A stretch of DNA of 64,000 nt from the NCBI GenBank assembly GCA_003569245.1, contig BGOM01000023.1, forward strand, positions 1 to 64,000, read 5' to 3'. The notes under the pieces were generated by a model. It was not told the DNA's origin. It did not search any database and saw nothing but the letters and a program-made list of their open reading frames with translations. This DNA comes from Opitutia bacterium (GTDB lineage Bacteria > Verrucomicrobiota > Verrucomicrobiia > Opitutales > UBA953). The position numbers and the translations under genes were made by a program. This document shows, one piece after another, positions 36,023 through 46,401 of the stretch; position 1 is the first letter of the stretch, and each line of letters opens with the position of its first letter.

Positions 36023-39000
36023 TCAGCGCTTGGACGGGAACTGCTTGAGGAGTTCGGCCGGGTTCAGGAAGCCTTCCTGAGCCTTGGTGGCGGCGCGCTG
36101 CTCGGCGACCTGCGCCGGGGTGATGGGCGCGGCCTGATTACCGAAGGAATTGCGGACGTAGGTCAGGACGCCGGCGAGTTCCTGGTCGCTGAGGCCTTTG
36201 AAAGCGGTCATCGGGACCTGACCGGGATACTTCACGCCGTTGACCTCGATCGGGCCCATGAGGCCGTGCAGGGCAAGGCGGATGAGGCGCTCGGGGCTGC
36301 CCGTGACCCATTCGGACTTGGCGATGGGCGGGAACTGGGCGGCCGGCAGGCCCTGGCCATCGGCCTGGTGGCAGGTGATGCAGTGGGCCTCGCGGCGATA
36401 GACCTCGGCGCCGAGCTCGAAGAGGCGCTTGGCGTCACCGGTCAGGGTCGTCACGGCCTTGGGGCCTCGGGCGCCTGCACGGAGCCGCCCTTCTGGTAGG
36501 TCTCGGCGGCGGCGAAGACCGGCTTGAGCCAGTTATCCTCGGGCTGACGGCGGGCCTCCGCGAGCACGGCGAGGGCGAGGTCCTTGCCGAGCCAGGTCGC
36601 GGCGTTCACGGCCTCGAGGCGGACGCGTCCATGGGCGTCGGCGGCGGCGCGCTTCAGGAGCGCGGCGTGGTCGGCCACGACGCCGGTGTTGTAGCGGAGC
36701 ACGCGCACGGCGGCGGCGCGGACGCGGTGGTCCTTCGCCTGCAGGAGCTTGGTGAGGAGCGGGACGGACACGCGATCGACCCCCCAGGTGGCCCAGAGGC
36801 CTTCCAGCTGATGGCGTTCGAGGTTCGGGTCATCCGACTTCAGCGAAGCAAGGTAGCCATCGAGACCGCGGAGCACGTCGGCGGCGGGATGATTGCGGAG
36901 CTCGAGGCGGCTGCGGGAACGGGCACGATCCTCGGGGAGGGTCAGGTTGGCGAAGAGCGCGGCGACCGAGGCACCGGCGATGACGGGCGGGGTGACGAGC
37001 GGGCGGGCCGGATAAGTGATGCGGTAGATACGGCCGTGAGTGTGGTCGCGCATCGGATCGCGGGCGCTGTGCTGCATGTGACCGATGAGCGCATTATGCC
37101 AGTCGGCGAGGTAGAGCGAGCCGTCCGGGGCGAACTCCATCGAGACCGGCCGGAAGTTACCGTCCTTGGACTGCAGGAGGTTATGGCGGAAGGTCAGTTT
37201 GAAGCCCGTGCCCTCCTCCGCGACCGCGTGCTGCTTGGTCCCCAGGAAGCCGATGGTGTTGTTGATCAGGATGTCGCCCTGGACGTCGTCCGGGAAATGG
37301 CGGCTGCTGACGAACTCCAGGCCGGCGGTGGGGCGGACCATCTGGGCCTTGGGCACGAGGTTGGGCGGGAGCGGGGCGAACTCACCGAACGGCACGCGCA
37401 ACGTGGCCGGGGACATCCAGCGCAGGTTGGGGTCGGACGTATCCGCGAAGAAGTCCTGACCATAGGCGTCGAAGGCGATGCCCCAGGGGTTGGGGATGCT
37501 CACACGGGCGGTGCGCTCGAGCTGGCGGCGCTGGGGCGAGTAGCGGAAGAAGCCGCCGTTGGTGCTGCGTTCGACCCCGTAAGCGGTCTCGACGTGGCTG
37601 TGCAGGAACGTGCCCTCGGCCAGGTAGAAGGCGCCGGAGGGATCGGCCCGGAAGGCGCTGATCGCGTGGTGCGTGTCGTGGTCGTCGAAGCCGCTCAGGA
37701 CGACCTCCGAGCGGTCGGCGCGGCCATCGCCGTCGGTGTCGCGCAGCAGGACGAGGTGGCTGCTCTGCGGGATATAGACGCCCTCGGGGGCGAACTCGAA
37801 GGAGAGCGGCAGGTGCAGGCCGCGGGCGAAGACCGTCTGCTTGTCGGCCTTACCGTCGCCGTCGGTGTCCTCGAAGATGAGGATCTTGTCGTCGGGCTTG
37901 GCGTCGCCCGGGCGCCACTGCGGGTAGCTCGGCATCGTGGCCACCCAGAGGCGACCGCGGTTGTCGAAGGTCAGGCGGACCGGGTTGGCGAGGTCGGGGA
38001 ACTTCTCCTCGGACGCGAAGAGCTCGACCTTGTAGCCGGCGGGCACGGTGAAGGTCTTCACGGCTTCTTCGCCCGGCAGGTAGTTCGGCGAGCCGTTCTT
38101 CGTGTTGCCCGCGGAGTAGTTGGTTTTCACGGGGGGCAGCACCGTCGTCTGCGCGTCGGCCGCGGCCACGTCGAACGTCGCTCCCTTGGCGGCGGCCCAG
38201 ACGGCGCGGTCGCGGATCAGCACCAGCTCGTCGAGCTTCTTCAGCTCGGCCGGGAAATTATCGGGGCCGAAGGGCTTGTGACGGCGGCCGAACACGTGGA
38301 CGCCATTCGGCACCTTGTAGAGCTTCTCCCAATACCAGTTCTTGTCGTCGATCGCGGCGCTGAGCGCGGCGAGGTCGACCTTGGCGGCGGAGCCCGCGAC
38401 GAAGGCGCCGTCGACGAGCGTCCGGGCGACGTCGACCGAACCGGCGGCGTGCAGATCGACGAGCGGGAGCTTGCGGGCGGAGGCGACGTCCTTGATGACC
38501 TGGGCGTAGAGGGCGACGTTCGCGTTGACGGCGGCGGCCGCGGCGGAGCCCTGCGGGGCGGTGGCGACGTCGAGCGGACGCGGGGTGATCAGCACGACCT
38601 GCGGGGCGGCCTTGCCGTTGTATTTCTGCTGGGCGGTGTGATCGAGCCAGGCTTCGAGCTCGGCCTTGAAGGCGGGCACGCCCTCCTTGCCCTGGAAAGA
38701 CTCGGCGAAGCCGAACCACGCGAGGATCACGTCGGCCTTGAGGCCTGTCAGCCACTGGTCGGGCGACTGCGCGAAGCCGGAGCCAGCATGGCCGGAGCCC
38801 CAGAAGTCCTTGGCCTTGGAGAGCGGGTAGAACTTCTCGGCGCCCGGGAAGGCGAAAGGCGAGTTGCGCCCAGAGTGATCGCGATATCCAGGAGTGTCAC
38901 CGTCGTCGCACAGGTTCCGGATCGTCAGGTCACGCCCGGCGAAGCGCCGCTGGAGCTCGACCTCGAAGGCCGCATCCCGGAGCAGTCGCTCACCCTGGCC

Positions 39001-39117
39001 GCCGCCGACAAGCACGATGACGCCGCCTTGGGCGGGTTCGATGGGACCGGCGGCGAGCAGAGGGAGGCTGGCGACGGTCAACGTGGCGAGCAGGAACCAA
39101 AGACGGGCGATACGCAT
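36023..39117 (-). CDS. PVC-type SGNH-propeller-HEAT-cytochrome c protein, frameshifted in this sequence
   Basis: The start MRIARLWFLLATLTVASLPL (39117) is a signal peptide; an ORF extension upstream to 39255 is not used. Domains: an SGNH/GDSL-like N-terminal region (about 20-330), a beta-propeller of the membrane-bound dehydrogenase type (about 370-720; LANPVRLTFDNRGRLWVATM, FEDTDGDGKADKQTVF), and helical HEAT-like repeats (about 760-900). The frame then ends at 36451, while a cytochrome c domain (REAHCITCHQADGQG, heme motif CITCH) continues in another frame to 36023. Adding one C to GCCCCAAGG near 36456 joins them as EAPKAVTTLTG and gives about 1031 residues. The paralogue at 58350-62654 has the same order of domains unbroken. 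It probably oxidises a sugar and passes electrons to its heme. Confidence 0.8.
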
Positions 39118-39266
39118 GGCGAAAGGCAGGCATCGTGATTTGCACCCCCGCCCTGTCCAGCCTGACCCTCCGAGTCCGCCACCATTACCCTTCAAATACC
39201 GCAGAGGCCGCCTTGGGCATCCGCCTCGGCTTTTGCTTTGAAACCCCGCCCTCACCCCCTTGTCTG

Positions 39267-42200
39267 ATGCTTAGCCCCATGCTCTCCGCCCTGCGACCCC
39301 TGGCGTTCCTCGCCCTACCCTTGTCCGTGCTCGCCGCCGAGGAGGTGCGCTACAACCGCGACATCCGCCCCATCCTCTCGGAGAACTGCTTTTCCTGCCA
39401 CGGACCCGACGATAAAGCGCGCAAGGCAAAGCTGCGGCTCGACCTGTTCGCCGAGGCGACCAAGGAATACAAGACGGGCACCCCGATCGTGCCGGGCGAC
39501 CTGAAGAAGAGCGAGGTCTGGACGCGCATCACCAGCGACGACGAGGACGACGTGATGCCGCCGCCGAAGTCGCACCTGAAGCTTTCCGCCGCGGACAAGG
39601 CGAAGGTGAAGGCCTGGCTCGAGCAGGGCGCGAAGTACGAGGCGCATTGGGCCTTCCTGCCGCCGCGTCGCCCGGCCCTGCCTGCCGACCTCAAGGGCTC
39701 GCCGATCGATGCGCTCGTCGACCAAGGGCTGCGTGCTTCCGGGCTCAAGGCCAACCCCGAGGCCGATCGCGCCACCTTGCTGCGCCGGCTATCGCTTGAC
39801 CTGACGGGTCTGGCACCCTCGGCCGAGGAACTGGAAGCCTTCCTGCAGGATCGCTCCGCCGGCGCCTATGAGAAGCAGGTGGACCGCCTGCTGGCCTCGC
39901 CGCACTTCGGCGAACGCATGGCGCTCGATTGGCTGGATGCCGCCCGCTACGCGGACACCAATGGTTTCTCGATCGACGGCGGCCGCCATCTCTGGCTCTG
40001 GCGCGACTGGGTGATCCAGGCTTTCAACGACAACAAGCCCTACGACCGCTTCCTGCTCGAACAGCTCGCGGGCGACCTCCTGCCGAACGCGACGGACGCC
40101 CAGCTGATCGCGACCGGATTCCAACGGAATAACATGAACACCCACGAGGGTGGCACGATCCCCGCCGAAAACCTGCTGAACTACAACGCGGACCGCGTGA
40201 AGACGCTAGGCGAGTCGGTGCTGGGTCTGACGCTGGCCTGCGCGCAGTGCCACGACCATAAGTTCGACCCGATCAGCCAGAAGGATTACTACCAGGTCTT
40301 CGCTTACTTCAACACGCTGGGCGACGCCGGTCTGGATGGTAACGGCGGCAATAACTCGGGACCGGCCGTGTCCAAGAAGACCGTCCTGCGCACCGACGAG
40401 GAGGGCAAGCTGACGGCCCGCATCGCCGCCCTGCGCCAGACCTTGGCGACGCGCGATGATGCCGTGCTCGCGGCCTGGGTGAAGGAGCAACGCGCCTGGC
40501 TGGCGGACCGGACCAAAGGCACCCGGCTCCACCCGATCAACCTGACGAAGATCTCCACGCCGAACAGCGGCGGCGGCTTCACCGTCGAGGGCAACACTTT
40601 CAAGGGCCTCGGTGGCGCGGCTTACGACCTGCTCGGCGAACTCCCCCAGACCACGGAGCCGATCATCGCGCTGCGGCTGGTCTTCCAGGCCAAGATGACC
40701 CCGGGCGGAAAGCCTGCGCCGAAGAAGGGTGCGGCCAAGGACGCCAAGCCGGAGCCCGCGACGCCGCCCGCCCCGAGCGCTTACCAGGTCTCGGCCGTCG
40801 ACGTGACGGTCGACAAGGTGCCGGGAGACCAGGTCAACATCCACAAGCTCCAGAAATTCAGCCGCGTGACCGCGAGTTCTTTCGACCCGGCCCACCCTCC
40901 GGGCAACGTCCGGGCGATGAACCAGCGGCTGGCCTGGCAGCCCGACATGAAGGCACCCGGCGATCAGTCGCTCACGCTGACCTTCGCCAAGCCGCTGTCC
41001 GCCACCGAGACGCCCGCGATCACCACGCAGGTCTACTTCGGTACCGGGCGCCCGCCGCTGCAGGGCCAGCTCTTCGCCGTCACCGGCCATGATGACGGCA
41101 CGGACCTGCCGCCCGACATCATCGCCGCCGTCCAGACCGCGGACGACCGCCGCACGCCCGAGCAGACCAACCTGCTCTGGGCCTATGTCGCCAAGTACGG
41201 CGAGGCGCTGCGCCGGGTCCGGGTCGACCTCGCCAACGCCGAGGAACGCCTGGCCACGCTGACCCAGCCGCAGTCGACGATGGTCATGAACATCGCAGCG
41301 AAGCCCCGCGAGACCTTCATCCTCCATCGCGGCGACTACAGCCAACCGACGACCAAGGTCGGCCCGGGTACGCCCGCCGCCCTGCCCCCGCTGCCCGTCG
41401 GCGCCCCGGCCAACCGCCTCGGTCTCGCCCAGTGGATCGTGATGAAGGAGAACCCCTTGACCGCCCGCGTGGCCGTCAACCGACTGTGGAAGACGCTCTT
41501 CGGCACCGGACTCGTCGCGTCGGCGGCGGACTTCGGCCTGCAAGGCGAATGGCCGAGCCACCCCGAGCTGCTCGACTGGTTGGCGGTCGAGTTCGTCGAG
41601 AGCGGCTGGGACATCAAGCGCCTCACGCGGACGATCGTCACCTCGGCCACCTATAAGCGGAGCAGCACGGCCACGGCTGAGATGCTCGCGCAGGACCCGG
41701 CCAACCGACGCCTCGCCCGCGGCGCCCGCTTCCGCCTGCCCGCCGAACTGATCCGCGACAACGCCTTGCGCGCCAGCGGCCTGCTGGTCCCGCAGCTCGG
41801 CGGCCCGAGCGTCAACCCTTACTCACCGTTCGACCTGTGGCGCGAGGTCAGCCACTACGGCTCGACCCCGGCCACCGCGCAGAACTTCGTACAAGACCAC
41901 GGTGACAAGCTCTACCGCCGCAGCCTCTACACCTACTGGAAGCGCACGGCCCCGCCCGCGAACATGATGGCCTTCGACGCCCCGAACCGCGAGGTGTGCA
42001 CAGTGACACGCGGCAACACGACGACTCCGCTCCAGGCGCTCGTCACCCTGAACGACGTCCAGTTCGCCGAAGCCGCCCGCGTCCTCGCGGCCCGGACGCT
42101 CGGCCGACCCGGCGATGACGAGGCCCGCCTCCGCTGGGCCTTCCGCGAGGTGGTCTCCCGCGACCCCTCGGACCGCGAGCTCGCCGTCGCACGCCGCACC

Positions 42201-42365
42201 TTGGCCCGCGAGCGACAACGCTACGCCGCCGAACCCGCCCGCGCCACCGCAGCCTTGCAGGTCGGCGAGGCCCCGGACGCGCCCCTGCCCGCCCCCGAGC
42301 AAGCCGCCTGGATGCAGGTCGGCGTCCTTCTCCTCAACCTCAGCGAAACCGTCACCCGTAACTAA
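39267..42365 (+). CDS. DUF1549/DUF1553 protein with N-terminal planctomycete-type cytochrome c
   Basis: The start MLSPMLSALRPLAFLALPLS (39267; second ATG at 39279 equally possible) is a signal peptide. A heme c motif CFSCHGPD (41-48) lies in the PSCyt1 domain. The DUF1549 region follows (LLRRLSLDLTGLAPSAEEL, and CAQCHDHKFDP as a second CxxCH). The C-terminal DUF1553 region includes NRLWKTLFGTGLV and DAPNREVCTVTRGNTTTPLQ. The 1032-residue protein is secreted and contains two potential heme sites. In this phylum it is always found next to a DUF1501 protein, as here. Its reaction is unknown, though it is linked to glycan or sulfated-sugar use. It is divergent from the large cytochrome-propeller gene. 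Confidence 0.9.
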   Translation: MLSPMLSALRPLAFLALPLSVLAAEEVRYNRDIRPILSENCFSCHGPDDKARKAKLRLDLFAEATKEYKTGTPIVPGDLKKSEVWTRITSDDEDDVMPPPKSHLKLSAADKAKVKAWLEQGAKYEAHWAFLPPRRPALPADLKGSPIDALVDQGLRASGLKANPEADRATLLRRLSLDLTGLAPSAEELEAFLQDRSAGAYEKQVDRLLASPHFGERMALDWLDAARYADTNGFSIDGGRHLWLWRDWVIQAFNDNKPYDRFLLEQLAGDLLPNATDAQLIATGFQRNNMNTHEGGTIPAENLLNYNADRVKTLGESVLGLTLACAQCHDHKFDPISQKDYYQVFAYFNTLGDAGLDGNGGNNSGPAVSKKTVLRTDEEGKLTARIAALRQTLATRDDAVLAAWVKEQRAWLADRTKGTRLHPINLTKISTPNSGGGFTVEGNTFKGLGGAAYDLLGELPQTTEPIIALRLVFQAKMTPGGKPAPKKGAAKDAKPEPATPPAPSAYQVSAVDVTVDKVPGDQVNIHKLQKFSRVTASSFDPAHPPGNVRAMNQRLAWQPDMKAPGDQSLTLTFAKPLSATETPAITTQVYFGTGRPPLQGQLFAVTGHDDGTDLPPDIIAAVQTADDRRTPEQTNLLWAYVAKYGEALRRVRVDLANAEERLATLTQPQSTMVMNIAAKPRETFILHRGDYSQPTTKVGPGTPAALPPLPVGAPANRLGLAQWIVMKENPLTARVAVNRLWKTLFGTGLVASAADFGLQGEWPSHPELLDWLAVEFVESGWDIKRLTRTIVTSATYKRSSTATAEMLAQDPANRRLARGARFRLPAELIRDNALRASGLLVPQLGGPSVNPYSPFDLWREVSHYGSTPATAQNFVQDHGDKLYRRSLYTYWKRTAPPANMMAFDAPNREVCTVTRGNTTTPLQALVTLNDVQFAEAARVLAARTLGRPGDDEARLRWAFREVVSRDPSDRELAVARRTLARERQRYAAEPARATAALQVGEAPDAPLPAPEQAAWMQVGVLLLNLSETVTRN

Positions 42366-42369
42366 AACC

Positions 42370-43836
42370 ATGGATCCCCGCGCTGAATTCACGAACCACC
42401 TGACCCGCCGGACCTTCCTCGGGCAGACCGCCCGCGGCGTCGGCGGCCTCGCCCTGGGAACGATGCTCATGCCCGAGCTACTCGGCGCCAGGCAGGCCGG
42501 TGGCGGCCGCGTGGCCGGCCTGCCCGGCCTGCCGCACTTCGCCCCCAAGGCCAAGCGCGTGCTCTGCCTCTTCCAGTCCGGCGGCCTCTCGCACGTCGAC
42601 CTCTTCGACCACAAGCCGATGCTGAAGCAGATGGCCGGCAAGGACCTGCCGCCTTCCGTGAAAGGCACGCAGCGCCTGACCGGCATGACCAGCGGCCAAG
42701 GCAGCTACCCGTGCACGCCGGCGCTCAAGGACGGCAAGCTTTGCGGCAAGAACGGCCTCTGGATCAGCGACCTGCTCCCGCACCTGCAGACGGTCGCCGA
42801 CGAATTGTGCTTCATCAAGAGCCTCCACACCGAGGCGATCAACCATGACCCGGCGATCACGTTCATGAACACGGGCAACCAGCAGCCGGGATACGCCAGC
42901 ATGGGCGCCTGGGCGAGCTATGGCCTCGGCACCGAGAACGCCAACCTCCCCGCCTTCGTCGCGATGGTCTCGCAAGGCACAGGCAAGAACCCGGGGCAGC
43001 CGGTCTTCTCGCGCCTCTGGGGCAGCGGCTTCCTGCCCTCCAGCCACCAAGGCGTCGGCCTGCGGCCGGGCGCCAACCCGGTGCTCTACCTGCAGAACCC
43101 GCCCACCGTCGACGGCGAGCAGCGCCGCGCCTTGCTGGACGACCTGGCCGCCCTCAACGAGGAGCGGGCCAAGGAGATCGGCGACCCGGAGACCGTCACC
43201 CGCGTGAAGGCTTACGAGATGGCCTTCCGCATGCAGACCTCGGTACCCGAGCTGACCGACATCTCCCAGGAATCCCGCGAGACCCTGGCGGCCTACGGCC
43301 CCGAGGTCACCCGCCCCGGCTCGTATGCGGCCAACTGCCTGCTGGCCCGCCGCCTGCTCGAACGCGACGTCCGTTTCGTCCAGCTCTTCCACCGCGGCTG
43401 GGATCAGCACATCGCCCTTTCCCGCCAGCTACCCAACCAGTGCCGCGACATCGACCAGCCGACCGCCGCCCTGATCAAGGACCTGAAGGCACGCGGCATG
43501 CTCGAGGACACGCTCGTGGTCTTCGCGACCGAGTTCGGCCGCACGGCGTTCAGCCAAGGGGGCTTCGGCAACCCGGGCGCGGGGCGCGACCATCACGGCC
43601 GCTCCTTCACCGTCTGGCTCGCCGGCGGCGGCGTGAAGGCCGGCTACGAGCACGGCGCCACGGATGAGTTCGGCTATAACATCGCCAAGGACCCCGCGCA
43701 CCTGCGCGACCTCCACGCGACCATCCTGCACTGCCTGGGTATCGACCACGAACGCTTCACCTTCAAGTTCCGCGGACTGAACGTGAAACTCACCGGCGTC
43801 GAGGAAGCGCACGTGATCAAGGGAGTGTTGAGCTAG
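42370..43836 (+). CDS. DUF1501 family protein with Tat leader
   Basis: The start at 42370 is four bases after the DUF1549/DUF1553 gene, so the two are co-transcribed. The leader has an RRTFLGQTARGVGGLALG twin-arginine motif. The 488-residue protein has the family's alkaline-phosphatase-like/sulfatase-like features (FQSGGLSHVDLFDHKPML, GRDHHGRSFTVWLAGGG). DUF1501 proteins pair with DUF1549/DUF1553 partners across Planctomycetota and Verrucomicrobiota; the shared function is not established. Confidence 0.9.
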   Translation: MDPRAEFTNHLTRRTFLGQTARGVGGLALGTMLMPELLGARQAGGGRVAGLPGLPHFAPKAKRVLCLFQSGGLSHVDLFDHKPMLKQMAGKDLPPSVKGTQRLTGMTSGQGSYPCTPALKDGKLCGKNGLWISDLLPHLQTVADELCFIKSLHTEAINHDPAITFMNTGNQQPGYASMGAWASYGLGTENANLPAFVAMVSQGTGKNPGQPVFSRLWGSGFLPSSHQGVGLRPGANPVLYLQNPPTVDGEQRRALLDDLAALNEERAKEIGDPETVTRVKAYEMAFRMQTSVPELTDISQESRETLAAYGPEVTRPGSYAANCLLARRLLERDVRFVQLFHRGWDQHIALSRQLPNQCRDIDQPTAALIKDLKARGMLEDTLVVFATEFGRTAFSQGGFGNPGAGRDHHGRSFTVWLAGGGVKAGYEHGATDEFGYNIAKDPAHLRDLHATILHCLGIDHERFTFKFRGLNVKLTGVEEAHVIKGVLS

Positions 43837-43840
43837 AGCC

Positions 43841-44265
43841 AGGGCTGGGACTAGGGCTGGGGCTACTTTAAGGGTCAGGGACAGGAGCAGGGTCAGGGGA
43901 AGGAGATACAGAAGAAGGCCGAGGCATCAGGTGCGCCTCTGGCCAACGATTCAACCGATCAACTAATCCCCATATCCGCGGACCAGCAGGGACGCTGGTC
44001 CCTACCTGCGCGGGACGTGCGCGGACTCAGAGGCAGTCAGGCATGCATCGACTCAGCACTCGATGCAGCACTCCGCACTCCGTACTCTGTACTCTATACT
44101 CTGTCTGCCAGGCAGGGCTGACCGTCCTCGGTCGGCCGGGAGTTAAAGGCATTAGGGACAGGGACAGGCGGCAGGGTCAGGGAAAGGAAAGAGACTCCAC
44201 CGGAGGCTACATCTGCCCCTCTGGTCAACTGGCCAACCGTTCAACTGATCAACTAACCCCGGCCC
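43841..44265. repeat. Repeat-rich intergenic region with a duplicated composite element
   Basis: No gene is supported in these 425 bases. Two copies of one composite element are visible: 43869-43971 and 44150-44261. Each begins with GGGACAGG/CAGGGTCAGGG units and ends with a 30-base stretch (43941-43970 and 44231-44260) that matches at 26 of 30 positions. Just upstream of the first copy, 43841-43863 has four G runs spaced for a G-quadruplex. Between the copies lie a hairpin around 43980-44001, another with GCATCGA/TCGATGC arms (44045-44066), and five heptamers at 44069-44103 (CACTCCG twice, TACTCTG, TACTCTA, TACTCTG). A 79-codon ORF across the region (44043-44282) is not credible. Confidence 0.6.
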
Positions 44266-46311
44266 TTACCTCGTCAGCGTAGCGCTGGAAACCTTGTTCT
44301 TGGCGGGGTCGTAGACGTAGCCGGTCAACACGACATTGGTGACGGTGTAGGTCTGGGTGCCCTTGGTCGTGGAGGAGAAGCGCGGGGTGTTGAGCGTGAC
44401 CTGACCGCGGGAATTGGTCCGGGCCGTGACCGTTCCGGCGAAGAGCCCGGTCGCCTCGATGGTCACATTGGCGTTCGGCGCCGGCTTGCCCGCCTGGTCA
44501 AGAATGGTGACGGTACCCGTGATATAACCCGAGATGCTGGTGCTCTTCACCCAGGCCATCGTGATCGCCGACACGTTGACGGACTTCAGGGTCGTAGGCG
44601 GCGGCGTGGCGCCCACGGCGATCAGCAGGGTCGCCGTCGCGGTGGCCCCGGCGTTATCGGTGACGGTCAGCTTGGCGGTGTAATTACCGGCGGCCTGATA
44701 AGTCTTGGTAACGTTGGACAGGATCGAGGTGGTGCCGTCACCGAAGTCCCAGAGGTAGCTGGCGATGAGCCCGTCCGGGTCGCTGGAATTATTACCGACG
44801 AAGTTGACGGTGAAAGGCGCGGTGCCGGAAATACCACCGGTGGCGGAGGGCGCGGGACTGGTCCCGGCGGTGGAGGCCACCGGGGGCTGATTCACGACGA
44901 CGGCGGCCGGCCAGCTGCCGGAGAGGCTGAAACGGCCGAGGGAGGCGTAGTCGGTGTAACCGGTCAGGGGGTCATTGGTGCTGCCCTTGCCGTCGACCAC
45001 GATGTAATAGGTTCCTCCCGTGACAGGCACCGAGAGATTCGCGCCGAGCCCGGCGGCGGTGCCCTGCGCCAGCACGAGGCCGTTGGCGTCGACCAGGGAA
45101 AGCGACAGGTTGAGATTGGGCGAGGGCTGGGCCACGAGCCCGGAGACGTTCACCGTACCGGCGCCGGCGGTGATCCGGAACCAGTCCTGGTCGGCGCGAT
45201 CGGCGATGATGCCGCCGGCGGTGAAATCGGCGCCGGCCACCACGGCGGCGGTGGTCGCGGAGGATCCATGCTCGTCGGCGACGCGGGGGATGCGCCCGGA
45301 GATCAGGGCGACCTGGTCCTGGGTGTTGTTGGAGAGCGGATAATCGCCGCGAGTCCACTGGACCACGTTCTTGTAGTAGCCGACCCCCATGATCGGGGCC
45401 CAGTCGGCATGCCCGGCGTAGTACTCGACGCCGGTGGTCTGTCCGGAGTGGTAGAGGCCGAGGGTGTGGCCGACCTCGTGCGAGGCGGCCTCGGCGATGT
45501 AGCGGCCGCTATTGCTCAGCTGCTGGGAGAAGACAAAAGCCGGGACATCGTTGATGGTCGTCGTCGCGGAAACGATGCCGCCGAAGGAGCCGACGTAGGC
45601 GACCCCGCCCGCGGAGGCGCCGAGCCATTGGGTGCTGGAACCGCCGATGACGCAACGCACCCCATGGGCGGCGTCAGAGGAGGCGGTGCGGCGGAGCTTC
45701 TCCACGCCCGGGTCTTCCGTCGTGACGTCCACATCCCAGGCGGCGTAGTCCTCCGCGACGCGACGCCAGACATCCTGGATGACCGTACGCTCGGCGTCGG
45801 AGAACGCCGCGGGATTGCCATCGGTGTCGAAGGCCGGGGTCACGATCGGAGCGCCCGCGGCATAGGCGCTATTCCAAGAGGTGCCGGTCGTCGTGTGGCC
45901 GTCAAAATCCAGGTAGATCACCTTGGCCGCGCCCGGGCGCGAGTGCAGGAGGAAGGTGTTGGCCAGCGGCTGGTTCGCCGTCGCGGTGTAGGGCGTGGTA
46001 TCCGGACCGACCTGCGCCTGGGCGCCTAGACAGATGAAGTGGGCGCGGTTGGAGCGATCGAAGTAAAGGTGCTTATGGTTACCGCAGGCTCGGTCGAAGT
46101 CCACCCGCTCGACCCCCGACTCATCAGCCGCGCGGTCGCGTTCGGCGCGCGTCGTCTTGTCGGCGGGACGACGGGAAGTGTTAGTGCCGTTATTGGTCGA
46201 GGTGACGTTCGGGTTCGTCGAGGTCGCGGCACCGGCCGGGGCGGGCTGGGCGTCCAAAAGCGAAAGGGCCAAACCGGCGGCGACGAAAGCCGAAAGCAAG
46301 CGGGAGTACAT
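44266..46311 (-). CDS. Secreted metzincin-type zinc metalloprotease with PKD domain
   Basis: A 681-residue protein with signal peptide (MYSRLLSAFVAAGLALSLLD). The zinc site HEVGHTLGLYH (278-288) has the metzincin HExxHxxGxxH pattern, followed by the Met-turn segment PIMGVGYY. A PPC-like beta domain follows (about 355-460, ADQDWFRITAGAGTVNVSG), then a PKD domain (about 470-560, DPDGLIASYLWDFGDGTTS) and a C-terminal Ig-like domain. The protein is predicted to be secreted and to digest extracellular protein, using its extra domains for binding. It is divergent from the sulfatase gene with 90 bases between. Confidence 0.88.
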   Translation of the reverse strand: MYSRLLSAFVAAGLALSLLDAQPAPAGAATSTNPNVTSTNNGTNTSRRPADKTTRAERDRAADESGVERVDFDRACGNHKHLYFDRSNRAHFICLGAQAQVGPDTTPYTATANQPLANTFLLHSRPGAAKVIYLDFDGHTTTGTSWNSAYAAGAPIVTPAFDTDGNPAAFSDAERTVIQDVWRRVAEDYAAWDVDVTTEDPGVEKLRRTASSDAAHGVRCVIGGSSTQWLGASAGGVAYVGSFGGIVSATTTINDVPAFVFSQQLSNSGRYIAEAASHEVGHTLGLYHSGQTTGVEYYAGHADWAPIMGVGYYKNVVQWTRGDYPLSNNTQDQVALISGRIPRVADEHGSSATTAAVVAGADFTAGGIIADRADQDWFRITAGAGTVNVSGLVAQPSPNLNLSLSLVDANGLVLAQGTAAGLGANLSVPVTGGTYYIVVDGKGSTNDPLTGYTDYASLGRFSLSGSWPAAVVVNQPPVASTAGTSPAPSATGGISGTAPFTVNFVGNNSSDPDGLIASYLWDFGDGTTSILSNVTKTYQAAGNYTAKLTVTDNAGATATATLLIAVGATPPPTTLKSVNVSAITMAWVKSTSISGYITGTVTILDQAGKPAPNANVTIEATGLFAGTVTARTNSRGQVTLNTPRFSSTTKGTQTYTVTNVVLTGYVYDPAKNKVSSATLTR

Positions 46312-46401
46312 GAGGTTTAAATTATGGCTTTCGGAACGACCGACAACCCCATTGTGGAGGTTTCACTTGTGCCTAAGGCCGTCCGCCCCTAGGTCGGGGG
46401 T

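Noticed and set aside
36023-36454. Separate small cytochrome c gene with GTG start
   Set aside because: No signal peptide; the frame joins the upstream gene exactly with one added C, and the paralogue at 58350 carries the domain fused.
44069-44103. CRISPR array
   Set aside because: Units are seven bases with no spacers; no cas genes nearby.
44043-44282. 79-codon ORF in the repeat-rich gap
   Set aside because: Runs through hairpins, heptamers and a repeat copy; no coding character.
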